Shown: piece after piece, positions 9,081 through 17,729 of the stretch
How the letters are laid out: each line of letters opens with the position of its first letter
Position numbering within the stretch: the first letter of the stretch is position 1
Origin: Aphelidium insulamus
Lineage: Eukaryota > Aphelidiomycota > Aphelidea > Aphelidiaceae
Length of the DNA stretch: 23,881 nt
NCBI GenBank assembly: GCA_036784855.1
Contig: JAZDSV010000111.1
Span: forward strand, 1-23,881
Direction of reading: 5' to 3'
Translations under genes and position numbers: made by a program
The notes under the pieces: generated by a model
Told to the model about the DNA's origin: nothing
What the model saw: only the letters and a program-made list of their open reading frames with translations
Databases searched by the model: none

Positions 9081-10766
9081 TCAATGAGGATATACGATAT
9101 TAAGAACTTTGCAATACATACGTTCATCCATCCATTTGTGCATTGCTTGCAAGTGGCTGTTGGCGCTGATGTCCGGAAGTCTGCTCTTGTAATCATCAAT
9201 TACTGTTGGCGGCTGAGAGTGTGACGGTGCAGCAAACAACGGATTTGTAGGCTTGGTGTGGGAGAAGGTTGCTGCTTTGACGTCGTCGCCGCACAGTGAC
9301 GGCACCGAGTTGCTGGCCGACACATTGGCGGAGCGGAGATAGAGCGGGGTACACGATGACAGTATGAGATCTTCGCTCTCATCGGCACCAATGATCGGCT
9401 TGATGACATTGTGGTGTGATGGCGGCGGAGATATTTCTTCAACCGCGCGAGGCTGTGCAGGTATGCTACCCTGGGTAACCGCTATGTCTCCGGCTGGTTT
9501 CGATCGAGATGTGGCTGGTCTGGTAGCATTAGCTGCCTTTGTAGATTGTGCAGCGGCTGCGGCGGCTGCAGCTTTCCTCCGTCGCTTCAGCTGGGCTTTG
9601 GTGAATGTCGGTTGCTGTTGTTGCTGCTCTGCCTTTGTCCTCAGCGGCACTTGATTTGCGTCACCGTGTGTCGCTGTCGGCTCAGCAGTAGATGGCGCGG
9701 GTTTCGGTAAAACTACAGCTTCCTTGTGTCCTTTGGGCTTTCGTTTTCCTTTCTTGGTCTTGCGCTTCGTTGTTGCCTTGCTGTCCGCCTTTGCCTTGGC
9801 ATCTTCCTCTTCGACGTCGGCATTTACCCGAGAACTTGATTCAGCTGCATTCAGCATTGAGGCCTTGTCAACTGCTGGCGATTTTTCTGTAGCAGTCTCT
9901 TCTTGCATGTCGCCTTCCTCGTCACTCGACAGCTGAGTGTAGGAGGCCAGCAGGGGTTGCCGCAACCACGCCTCCTCCACAGGGTCCAGTACGTAGCTCT
10001 CCGACAGGCTGATATTGCTGCGCACATCGCTGTCGGCGACACTGGATCCATCATTGGCATCAAAGAAGTCTTGCCATACTTTGACTTGCGGCGATTCACT
10101 AGACGGCCTAGGAAGCGCGATACGGCGGTCATCGGCACAGTTCGCAGCAAGCCATCTTGACATATCGTCACCACCGTAGAAATCCTCATCGTCTTTGATG
10201 TACGGCGCAGCAGTGCTCGGTTCTCGAAGCGGAGCTGGCAGTGTTTCAACAGCAGCCATTGCGAACACACCGGCCAGATCTTCCATGGCTGCCGACACCG
10301 ACAGAGCAGTCTCCCACCTGTCCACCCATTCTCGCAACACCCGTATTAGTGAACCGTCACCGCTATCGTCGTGGAGTAGTGTTGATGCCATCGCGGCAAC
10401 CTCTTCCCGGCTGGTATCGGACAGCAGCGCATCCCACGTGGCCCACTGCATGCCCACGTCGTCAACATCACGGATATTCACATCGGGAGGCGGTGTCGAA
10501 TGACCGAGCGTGCTGATATCAAAGCCACTGGGCGCAGTATCAGGCAGCAGGTGCAGCAGACACCGAGCGGCCGTCACCCCGATATCGGCCAGTCGCCGCT
10601 GCCAGCGACGCACCAGCTCCTCGGCACTCTCGTCCCCCGCTTCAACAACAGCACCACCAGCACCACCAGCACCACCGACTGCAGACCCATCAGTGTCCCG
10701 GGCATCAAACGGTATCAGCGGCAATGAAAAGCGTCTGGCGGGCGCGGCTTTATAGGCGGTGGGCAT
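9081..10766 (-). CDS. 561-residue low-complexity Lys-rich protein, unknown function
   Basis: Single long open frame. I place the start at the ATG at 10766 (MPTAYKAAPARRF). An upstream in-frame ATG at 10835 adds 23 residues whose sequence looks less coding. The N-terminal half is acidic and mostly helical (for example EELVRRWQRRLADIG, EEVAAMASTLLHDD, IRVLREWVDRWETALS) with a Gly/Ala tract. The middle has a strongly basic run (KRKTKKGKRKPKGHK) that would serve as a nuclear localisation signal, then Gln5 and Ala8 runs next to QLKRRRK. The C-terminus ends with a short hydrophobic motif after MHKWMDERMY. No known domain is visible. It lies downstream of and in the same direction as the LMAN1-like gene. 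Nuclear location is inference from the basic runs. Confidence 0.6.
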   Translation of the reverse strand: MPTAYKAAPARRFSLPLIPFDARDTDGSAVGGAGGAGGAVVEAGDESAEELVRRWQRRLADIGVTAARCLLHLLPDTAPSGFDISTLGHSTPPPDVNIRDVDDVGMQWATWDALLSDTSREEVAAMASTLLHDDSGDGSLIRVLREWVDRWETALSVSAAMEDLAGVFAMAAVETLPAPLREPSTAAPYIKDDEDFYGGDDMSRWLAANCADDRRIALPRPSSESPQVKVWQDFFDANDGSSVADSDVRSNISLSESYVLDPVEEAWLRQPLLASYTQLSSDEEGDMQEETATEKSPAVDKASMLNAAESSSRVNADVEEEDAKAKADSKATTKRKTKKGKRKPKGHKEAVVLPKPAPSTAEPTATHGDANQVPLRTKAEQQQQQPTFTKAQLKRRRKAAAAAAAAQSTKAANATRPATSRSKPAGDIAVTQGSIPAQPRAVEEISPPPSHHNVIKPIIGADESEDLILSSCTPLYLRSANVSASNSVPSLCGDDVKAATFSHTKPTNPLFAAPSHSQPPTVIDDYKSRLPDISANSHLQAMHKWMDERMYCKVLNIVYPH

Positions 10767-10846
10767 TGCTGGTGCTGGCTGTAACACACACTCTGTCCAC
10801 ACTCTGGTAATTGTCCGCAGGTGTCCACAATCCAAACATACAGCAG

Positions 10847-11133
10847 CTATTCACCATGCGGGAAATATTTACTAGCCTTAACAGCGGTAAGAGTTGGCCC
10901 TCGACTGGCCTTTATAATCGCCTCTTTGGTCTGCTTGGGTGCCTTGTGCCATAGATGGGCCGACCGCACTAGTAATGCAACCATTTGCACACCGTAAAGA
11001 GAGTACATAAGGAAGTACATATACTTCTGCGTGTGTCCGATGTGCAAAACTGCATAACAATAGTTGGTCAAATGCAGCGACTGCCAATATATTATGATCA
11101 CCGCACTGCAGAAGGCCGTCAGCAGGGCCGTGA
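10847..11133 (-). other. Open frame beyond the LMAN1-like stop, two hydrophobic segments
   Basis: After the TAG of the LMAN1-like gene, a different frame stays open for a further 95 codons and contains two strongly hydrophobic segments (around AFCSAVIIIYW and YMYFLMYSLYGVQMVALLV). The same frame is also open back through the last LMAN1 exon to 11353. It could be chance within a 3' untranslated region, a separate small membrane protein, or an alternative C-terminus reached by another donor in the last intron. No early ATG is present. Confidence 0.25.
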
Positions 11134-13025
11134 CTAGATAAACTTTTTGCCCTGGTCCGAGCGGCGTGACTTCCAGATGGCGCGCACGGCCGACACCAAC
11201 GCCTGGCCGACGAGAAACAGGAGCAGAAGCGCCAAGTACGAGTGTCCGCCAGCCGTTCCATCTTGCTGTCCACTGGTGCCCAGACCCTGGTTGGTGGCGA
11301 ATCGATCGGTGCTGCGCTGCACACAGAAAACAATGATTAGTCATAACAATCAAAAAATTATATCAATAGAACACTTGCATGTACGGCCGACACTTTGTTG
11401 GATATCTCGTCTAGCAGGCGCGCCATCCTGACATTATCTTCGGTCTTGCTGGCGGGGTTGCCCGCATGCACCATTTGCTGGCCCAACTCCTGTACGATCT
11501 GCATGGTGTTCTCCATGGCGGCGGACAGTGTGGTCAGCGAGTGCTGAATGTCATCCAGCTTACGTTCCAGTGCGGCATTGTTGGTGCCGGCGACGGCGCC
11601 ACCGATTCCACCGCCCACTCCGGCATGCTCCACACCGTGACCACCCGCCAGCACATCCAGCTGCTCAATCATGCGGAACTGGTTCGACTGCAGTTTGACC
11701 AGTTCAGCCAAGATCGCGGGGTCTGACGGTGACTGGTGCGCGGTGCCGCCAGTTGTTCCCGCGGTCGGTGAGCCGCCCGGCGAGTGCATGTCGTGCATCA
11801 GCTCCTGTTTCTCGCGCGCATCCTCCACCTTGCGTCGCATATCCTCAAATATCTTTTCATGCTCTGGCCACGATGCATCATGATGCGGTATCTAATTATA
11901 CATTAGATGATAAGGGATTTAAAACAACAATAAAACACCTGCCTGATCCTCGGTCTTCTTGTGCGGAGGGTTGACTTCATGCACCTCCAAGGATATCAGA
12001 TCGTGGTTGTCGGGCATGATGCCGGCACTGGACGACACTCCAAAGTAGTATCCCGATGGAAGAGTGACGTCGGCACGGTGGAAACACAGCTGCCACTCCA
12101 CCAGGATCGGATCATGCACATCTCCGGGCATCTTGTCCCCGAAACGCTTGCTGATGTAGACCTGCAGCGAGTTGGACTGGTGGATGACGCGCAGGTGCAC
12201 GGGGAACTGAGTGTTGCGATAGTCGGCATAACAGCTGCCCAACTCCGCGGCCTTGATGTCCTGTGGCTGCCGCCCGGCATACTGCAATTTGCCATCATTC
12301 AGCACGCCCGTGATGAGCGGATTGTTGCGCTGCAATGGATTAGATAATGTATATAGTACAACATTATATACTCAACATACATTGCCGGTGACACTGTCGT
12401 ACGTGTCCAGCATCACAGCAAGGCCGTCCCATCGGTCCGCAGAGCCAAACACCGGTCCCAACGAGGAGCCAGTGGGGTCAACGGCCTTTTAGTACATTCA
12501 ATTAGCATATGGCGGATAGTGATCAGTGTACGCACGGATGGATGCGGCTCCACGGAGAGTGTGTAGGGAATGCCGCGGTCCTTGGTGTACCAGAACGCCA
12601 GACCGTCACCGCCCACGGCACCCACCCCACTCACCTCCAGTCGAATGTCTGCCTGCCACTCTTTGTACGGGCAGGTGTTCTTGCTCCACACGGCGCCCTT
12701 CAACCCGTACGACGACGGTGTCAGGCGAATGTGGTCGTGGGCCGGCAGTGAACCTAACATTTAGTACGGACATGCATGCAGAGTAGAGAATAGAGAGACA
12801 CCACATACTGCCGTAGTAGTCGTAGAAGGGCATGGTGTGGTTGTCGACGATAAAGTAGGGACGCTTGACGGCCAGCTTGTAGTCGTGGCGGGTACGGGAT
12901 GGCATGCCAGGCACACCAGACGTGGACATGGCCATGGCCTGTGGTGCCAGTGCCACCACCAACAACACCGCAGCCAGCAGCGCCGACAGCTGCACAAGCG
13001 GCACGGCCTTGGCGGTCATGGGCAT
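11134..13025 (-). CDS. LMAN1: LMAN1/ERGIC-53-like L-type lectin, ER-Golgi cargo receptor
   Basis: Six exons joined by homology: 12809-13025, 12536-12753, 12381-12485, 11943-12329, about 11385-11891 and 11134-11316, giving about 538 residues (human LMAN1 has 510). All introns are 50-70 nt. A signal peptide (LSALLAAVLLVVALAPQAMA) is followed by an L-type lectin domain: YYGS, IRLTPS, GAVWSK, GDGLAFWYTKD, GSADRWDGLAVMLDTYD, RNNP, GSCYADYRN, PDNHDLISLEV. LDTYD (173, 176) and RNNP fit the Ca2+/mannose site. The YDH ligand region of ERGIC-53 appears instead as LQYAG, so sugar binding may differ. A helical stalk follows, then a transmembrane segment (YLALLLLFLVGQALVSAV) and a tail ending KKFI, a dilysine COPI retrieval signal (KKFF in animals). 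The exon 4/5 intron (11892-11942) needs a GC donor. The last donor is either GT at 11384 or GC at 11378. Confidence 0.9.
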
Positions 13026-13831
13026 TGTGTTCTATTATGTGATTTGCAATGAAATGGAATGGAGGAGCGCGGTGTGTATGCACGCTTGCAATACATACAG
13101 TTAATTCCGACTCTATTTACACTACTGCGACGTCTGCATCCCAAGAAAACCCTCCAGTGGCGGGAAATGACCCCGAGTCAACGCCGTCTCCCGTAAATAT
13201 CGCCTTGCCGCGTAATCGCAGATATCTTTTCGACAGTCCGGTTCCAAGAGACCGCCAAAATGCCGAGGTGGGACTTACACTACTTCTGCCCTTCCTGGCT
13301 CGTGCCGGTGAGCGCCAGCAGTTTGCTCCATATTGCCGTGATTTAATGATGCGGCGGAGCCCTCCGGAGGTCAGTGTTTAGTTGTTCCAGGAGTCGACAT
13401 GAGGTGAAAGTGTGGATGCCGCTTGCGCCAAAGGCGCTTATGATCTTCTCGTTACCGAGTGCAACTGAATGTTGCTGAGGTGCTTGCTGACCGCTATTGT
13501 GCCGCCAGGGTACACGGTACTCCCGCCCTCCCCTACAGCATCGGGTCTGCTATTTAATTAATCCTTATGGATCTCCGTTCTGTAACAAGGTCCCCTACAG
13601 CATCTGACACCGGCTTACTGACCGCTATCGTGCCGCCAGGTACACGGTACTCCCGCCTCCCTACAGCATCGGGTCTGCCCAACTGACACTTGGCTGCACG
13701 GAGTGTTTAATTCCGGCTGACCATATCTTCATACACGCCGCTGTGACACGGACATGTAGTATGGGGATATTGCACCCATCAGATGACTGCTACGGTATAC
13801 ACGCATAGCTCATCGGTGATCTCTGGGTTGT
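13026..13831. other. Repeat-bearing region without a confident gene
   Basis: A 110-codon plus-strand frame (13049-13381) has no recognisable domain. A two-copy direct repeat lies at 13482-13678. The right part follows the stop of the retroelement-like fragment at 13832-14287 (minus strand), so it may be that element's 3' untranslated tail. Confidence 0.45.
13482..13678. repeat. Two-copy direct repeat, ~66-69 bp units
   Basis: Copy 1 (13482-13550) and copy 2 (13613-13678) differ by a few substitutions and single-base gaps. Both begin GCTTRCTGACCGCTAT and end ATCGGGTCTGC. A third partial unit (CCCCTACAGCATCTG, 13592-13606) lies between them. Confidence 0.85.
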
Positions 13832-14287
13832 TCACCCAATGCCGGCTGTGGGAGGATCCTGGCGGATCAACCCATTCTGTTCACCTCTTTCTCGCCCAAG
13901 CACCTTATCCGCTACCACACGGAGGGCGTGAAGCAGGGTCGCAAAGTGCTCATCTTCGCGTTGGCCCCATGACTTGTGCAGTGCACATATCCAGACTTGT
14001 CTGGTTATTAAATCCTCTGCTCGGCCATTCACCGCCAATGCGGCAAATCGTCCGAGATTCTGTTCTTGGTTCCAGCCTTCAATCCCGTGCCTGATGGCAC
14101 AGTTGGCAACGTGTAACCGTCCACCACCTTGCGTGGGGATTTCTTGGTTGCAAACGCGGCATATCATGCCGGCTCGATGGCTTGGAAGGCCATTTAACCA
14201 CCAGTTTAACAGGAGGCGCCGTTCAGCCAGGCTGCACTGGGCAATACATACACTCTGGCCGATTGTTGTTGTTACACAGCGTTGTTG
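13832..14287 (-). mobile_element. Retroelement-like ORF remnant with C2HC zinc motif
   Basis: The minus strand is open for 151 codons from a TAA just right of 14287 to a stop near 13832. It reads LAERRLLLNWWLNGLPS, then CRVCNQE followed by HVANC (Cys-x2-Cys-x12-His-x3-Cys), then about 85 further residues. A basic/aromatic stretch followed by a single Cys/His knuckle close to the C-terminus is the arrangement I associate with the end of non-LTR retrotransposon reverse transcriptases. No reverse transcriptase motifs remain upstream, where simple repeats begin. Probably a 5'-truncated element. It could instead be an exon of a host zinc-knuckle protein. Confidence 0.4.
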
Positions 14288-14399
14288 TTAAAATTGCTTA
14301 TTTTGCCAGAGCTGCTAAATAACGGCTTGTCAGGCACATATGCACTCAAGTAAGTCTATTCTATAAGCTGGATTTACATCAGTATATATATTAATATAC

Positions 14400-14400
<1 letters not shown>

Positions 14401-14430
<30 letters not shown>

Positions 14431-14583
14431 GTATGTATGTATGTATGTATGTATGTATGTATGTATGTATGTATGTATGTATGTATGTATGTATGTATGT
14501 ATGTATGTATGTATGTATGTATGTATGTATGTATGTATGTATGTATGTATGTATGTATGTATGTGTGTATATATGTGTGTGTG
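14401..14583. repeat. (ATGT)n microsatellite, tract 1
   Basis: About 40 units of ATGT with one GTGT interruption near 14429, degrading to GTGTGT at the right edge. All open frames here are repeat artefacts. Confidence 0.97.
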
Positions 14584-14587
14584 TGTA

Positions 14588-14608
14588 ACACGGAGCTGTA
14601 CTCCGTGT
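14588..14608. repeat. Perfect 8-bp inverted repeat near LTR A terminus
   Basis: ACACGGAG and CTCCGTGT separated by five bases, four bases inside the left end of LTR A. Confidence 0.8.
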
Positions 14609-14622
14609 CAGCTTAGCGCCGA

Positions 14623-14640
14623 TGACGTCATTATGACTCA
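14623..14640 (+). promoter_or_regulatory. CRE- and AP-1-type sites in LTR A
   Basis: TGACGTCA (14623-14630) and TGACTCA (14634-14640), the classical bZIP factor sites, about 50-60 bases upstream of the TATA box. LTR B has TGACGTCA in the equivalent place, which supports a regulatory role. Confidence 0.5.
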
Positions 14641-14681
14641 TCCGGTACCGACAGTTCGGGAATCTTTCGTCGCGCCTTGGC

Positions 14682-14689
14682 TATAAATA
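14682..14689 (+). promoter_or_regulatory. TATA box of LTR A
   Basis: TATAAATA, 42 bases before the first ACGTT repeat boundary. The same 42-base distance is found in LTR B, so transcription probably starts at or just before the repeat. Confidence 0.6.
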
Positions 14690-14710
14690 CGGCATTGGAG
14701 TCGGAAAGCC

Positions 14711-14743
14711 CAGCAGTTGATCTACGTTCATTATCAACTGCTG
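14711..14743. repeat. 11-bp inverted repeat over the predicted transcript start of LTR A
   Basis: CAGCAGTTGAT and ATCAACTGCTG are perfect inverted arms around an 11-base loop, lying 29-61 bases after the TATA start. It could fold at the 5' end of an LTR transcript. LTR B lacks an equivalent. Confidence 0.7.
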
Positions 14744-14905
14744 AGCCTATAGGTTTGTGATCTCACTCTGCTCGCCTCTACTCTGTACCTGGTACCAACG
14801 GCACAAGGTATATAATAAATACGTTCATTATCAACTGCTGAGCCTATAGGTTCGTGATCTCACTCTGCTCGCCTCTACTCTGTACCTGGTACCAACGGCA
14901 CAAGG
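14724..14905 (+). repeat. 85-bp direct repeat bracketing AATAAA in LTR A
   Basis: Copies at 14724-14808 and 14821-14905, each starting ACGTT and ending CAAGG, differ at one base (T/C in AGGTTYGTGATC). The 12 bases between them contain AATAAA. Confidence 0.9.
14814..14819 (+). terminator. Poly(A) signal of LTR A
   Basis: AATAAA in the linker between the two 85-bp copies. LTR B has the hexamer in the same relative position. Confidence 0.55.
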
Positions 14906-15089
14906 TCCGCCGTGACGGTCAGACTGTGTCCATCTGACACGTCACAGGTTCGTGATCTCACTCTGCTCGCCTCTACTCTGTACCTGGTACCAACGGCACA
15001 AGGTCCGCCGTGACGGTCAGACTGTGTCCATCTGACACGTCACAGGTTCGTGATCTCACTCTGCTCGCCTCTACTCTGTACCTGGTACC

Positions 15090-15090
<1 letters not shown>
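14849..15090 (+). repeat. 98-bp tandem repeat, ~2.5 units, in LTR A
   Basis: TTCGTGATCTCACTCTGCTC recurs at 14851, 14949 and 15047, an exact 98-base period. The third unit is cut at GGTACCA where the microsatellite begins. It is a local expansion of the right part of LTR A, absent from LTR B. Confidence 0.92.
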
Positions 15091-15120
<30 letters not shown>

Positions 15121-15156
15121 TGTATGTATGTATGTATGTATGTATGTATGTGTGTA

Positions 15157-15191
<35 letters not shown>

Positions 15192-15258
15192 ATGTATGTA
15201 TGTATGTATGTATGTATGTATGTATGTATGTATGTATGTATGTATGTATGTATGTATG
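15091..15258. repeat. (ATGT)n microsatellite, tract 2
   Basis: About 40 ATGT units with a GTGTGT interruption near 15150-15174, lying between the two LTR-like elements. Confidence 0.97.
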
Positions 15259-15279
15259 TGTAACAAAGGGCGCTTGGCT

Positions 15280-15431
15280 CCTTGGCGATGTCAGCAGGGC
15301 ATGAGCAGACACGCCAGGCAGACCTAACGTCTAAGTGTGGATAAACGTATTTATTAACAATACCTTGGCGATGTCAGCAGGGCGTGAGCAGACACGCCAG
15401 GCAGACCTAACGTCTAAGTGTGGATAAACGT
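15280..15431 (-). repeat. 69-bp direct repeat bracketing AATAAA in LTR B
   Basis: Copies at 15363-15431 and 15280-15348 (minus-strand order) each start ACGTT and end CAAGG, and differ at one base. The linker holds AATAAA. Confidence 0.9.
15350..15355 (-). terminator. Poly(A) signal of LTR B
   Basis: AATAAA on the minus strand, directly before the second ACGTT repeat, as in LTR A. Confidence 0.55.
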
Positions 15432-15466
15432 AGATAGACTGCCGGTCAAGTCGCCAGATCACCGCC

Positions 15467-15473
15467 CTTTATA
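15467..15473 (-). promoter_or_regulatory. TATA box of LTR B
   Basis: TATAAAG on the minus strand, 42 bases before the first ACGTT repeat boundary. A TGACGTCA lies at 15570-15577, about 100 bases upstream. Confidence 0.55.
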
Positions 15474-15589
15474 GTCTGGAAGGACTGACCGATCGACCGT
15501 CCGTCCGATCAGGGTTTCCCGCGCTAGCAACCGGCTCCCGAATTGCCGGTTCCGATCGATGACGCAGAATGACGTCATTTGGCGTTACA

Positions 15590-15780
15590 GTATGTATGTA
15601 TGTATGTATGTATGTATGTATGTATGTATGTATGTATGTATGTATGTATGTATGTATGTATGTATGTGTGTGTGTATGTATGTATGTATGTATGTATGTA
15701 TGTATGTATGTATGTGCGTGTGTATGTATGTATGTATGTATGTATGTATGTATGTACGTACGTATGTATGTATGTATGTC
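15590..15780. repeat. (ATGT)n microsatellite, tract 3
   Basis: ATGT units with short GTGT and ACGT variants, ending at about GTCATATGAATG. It continues the tract split by LTR B. Confidence 0.97.
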
Positions 15781-15910
15781 ATATGAATGTGTGTATGTGC
15801 ATGCAATACTTTAAACGCCATATTTAAACAGTGAATAACACACATACAATATTCATACAATATTCATACAATATTCAATGATGGAATCCCGGTGGCCAAC
15901 AGTCGCCGCC

Positions 15911-17554
15911 ATGTCGCACACTCTGGCAGACCTTGCACGTACGTACGTTGCCTGCCTGCCTGCTGTGCTTTGCTGTGTACACTTCTGGGTATCTGGCTGA
16001 CTCTGTCTGACTGCATTCCACGCAGCCTTCCGCTGGCTGGTGTCCGTATTGTCGCCGCAGCTCCGGGGCGATGGGGTGGCGGCGCGCGCTCTCACCTGGC
16101 TGCGGGCGGCTGCACTCATCTGGCTGCTGAACCGGCTGCTTGTGCGCCCGCTACTGCACCGTGTCGCCCAGCGCCTAATCGATCGCTCCGTGCTGCAGTT
16201 CCGCGGTGTGCGTCTGCGTGACATGCACCCCGATGGCCGGCTCTCCATGGAGGCGGCGGTGCAGCTGAGTCAGACGGGCGGTCTGCCGTGTGCCATCCAC
16301 TCGCACTCGCCCCTCACACTGTCGGCTGCGGCTGCGGCGGTAACAGAGCATGGTGCTGGTGCTGAGCCGCCGTTTGCCGAGTGTTTGATGCCGCGGCTGG
16401 ATGTGTCGCGCCACGCAGTGACAGTCGTCGAGGTGCAGTTGCCGGCGCGTGTGCTCGATACACGTGCCTTTGCCGCATTTGGGCGTCGTTTGCTGCATGA
16501 GCGCTCAGAGTTTCTGTTCCAACTGGCGGGACAAGTAGAGGTGCGTCTGCTGTTTGGACTGGTGCGCATACCTCTACTGGCCCTGTCCAAGTCCATCTCT
16601 CTGCCAGGTGTGTCTCGCTGTAAAAGAGTATCTGTGTCTATGTATTTGTGTATATATACGCATAGTTAGACACTTATTACTCTAGGTATGAGCGGCCTGC
16701 AGGAGGTGGGCATAGAGTCGGTGACGGTGACGGACGGCACCAGCCAACACCTGGTGATCGACGTGCAAGTCTTCATGAACAATCCATCCACTGTGGCCAT
16801 CCACCTGGCCGACGTGGCATTCACGCTGTACTACGAGTCGCAACCTCTCGGCACGGTGCAAATGGCCTCGCTGCAACTCGAGTCTGGCCAGAACCAGATG
16901 GATGCCCGTGTGCTGTTCCGCCCGGATCGTCGTGTCGCCATGCAGATGCTTGCTGGTCGTGCACTCTTGAGCCGCTTCACATCTGGTCAGCCGTGTGCCG
17001 TGGAGATCCGTGGCACACCGCAGTCATCTCCGTTGACCTATCTGTCGCCTGCGCTGGCCACCCTCTCCATCCCGACCGTGATGGCCGGTCTGGAAGAGCA
17101 ACTCATTCAGGTCAGTACTGTGCATTTTATCGCATATAGCCTGCTCTTGATCATCCTATATCTCACAGTTTCATAGTCGGCGAATATGTCAGTGTTCTCG
17201 GCAAACCCGATAACAATGCGCGCGCCGTGCACTCTGGACATACTGAACCCGTTCGAGGCACCCATCAGTATAACGCGCCTCAGAGGCTCCGTCGCTCTAT
17301 CCGGCCGCATCATTGGCGACATCGACATCACTCTGCCCGTGGACGCGCCCATTGTCCTGCCGCAGCAGCAGGTGGTGCGCACGCCGGAGCTGGGCGTCAA
17401 GTTGCGGCTGGGACTGACGGCGCTGAATGCGCTGCTGAGAGGTGCTGCCGGGGGACTGGCGGTGGATGTAGAGTCGGTCATTGAGTGCCGGGTGGGCGAG
17501 TACTCCACCGAGCTGGACTACAGTCAGCGTGGTGTGCCCGTGGAGTTGAATTAA
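15911..17554 (+). CDS. LEA-2/DUF3712-like membrane protein
   Basis: Four exons: 15911-15938, 16026-16607, 16686-17110 and 17177-17554. All three introns are GT-AG (87, 78 and 66 nt) and the product is 470 residues. I chose the ATG in GCCGCCATG at 15911; in-frame ATGs at 15878 and 15881 would add 10-11 residues. A hydrophobic segment near residues 34-52 (LTWLRAAALIWLLNRLLV) anchors the N-terminus. Three beta-rich modules follow, roughly 65-204, 205-345 and 346-470, each with the LEA-2/WHy pattern: VDVQVFMNNPSTVAIHLADVAFTL, LGTV, then ALLSRF in the second, and CTLDILNPFEAPISITRL in the third. This fits the DUF3712 proteins of fungi and protists, including the yeast vacuolar protein Tag1. Function in this organism is unknown; a membrane-anchored lipid-contacting or scaffolding role is inference. 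Part of exon 3 is duplicated at 20808. Confidence 0.8.
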
Positions 17555-17729
17555 TATCAGTTGATTATTATTAATGGTTCACTTCTGTCGTGTTGTTGTA
17601 GAACGGTTTGTCACAGTTCCATGTTTAAGTAGAGGGTACTAATACACGTTAAGAAACTATCATTAAAGTGAATTCATTGGGTGGTTCATTGCGTGGTGAT
17701 AGTGTTGACAGTGTTAGACCGAATAGCTG

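Larger units (their letters stand above)
14584..15090 (+). mobile_element. Solo-LTR-like element A (507 bp)
   Basis: Begins TGTAACACGG and ends GGTACCA, the TG...CA form of an LTR, and is embedded in (ATGT)n DNA on both sides. Reading along the plus strand: a perfect 8-bp hairpin at 14588-14608, a TGACGTCA and TGACTCA pair at 14623-14640, a TATA box at 14682, an 85-bp repeat starting at 14724, AATAAA at 14814, a second 85-bp repeat copy from 14821, then 98-bp tandem units to the end. Promoter followed by poly(A) signal in one short element is typical of U3-R-U5. No internal region, primer-binding site or second LTR of the same orientation is present. Flanking microsatellite prevents a clear target-site duplication. 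Confidence 0.6.
15259..15589 (-). mobile_element. Solo-LTR-like element B (331 bp), inverted relative to A
   Basis: Read on the minus strand it begins TGTAACGCC and ends TTTGTTACA, with TGTAAC/GTTACA inverted ends. GTATG flanks both sides (15254-15258 and 15590-15594), consistent with a 5-bp target duplication, though the surrounding repeat makes this weak evidence. In order on the minus strand: TGACGTCA, a TATA box at 15473-15467, a 69-bp repeat from 15431, AATAAA at 15355-15350, a second 69-bp copy from 15348, then 21 bases to the end. The overall plan equals that of LTR A although most of the sequence differs, so the two come from related but distinct families. Confidence 0.65.

Noticed and set aside
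13049-13381. 110-codon plus-strand frame
   Set aside because: Proline-rich with no recognisable motif, and it begins in the 5' region of the LMAN1-like gene. Support is too weak for a gene call.
14584-15589. The two LTR-like elements as the two ends of one inverted-repeat transposon
   Set aside because: Apart from terminal TGTAAC and the TGACGTCA site they are not inverted copies of each other, and only microsatellite lies between them.
14391-15860. Many overlapping open frames of MYVC/HTYI repeats on both strands
   Set aside because: They are translations of the (ATGT)n microsatellites, which lack stop codons in most frames.
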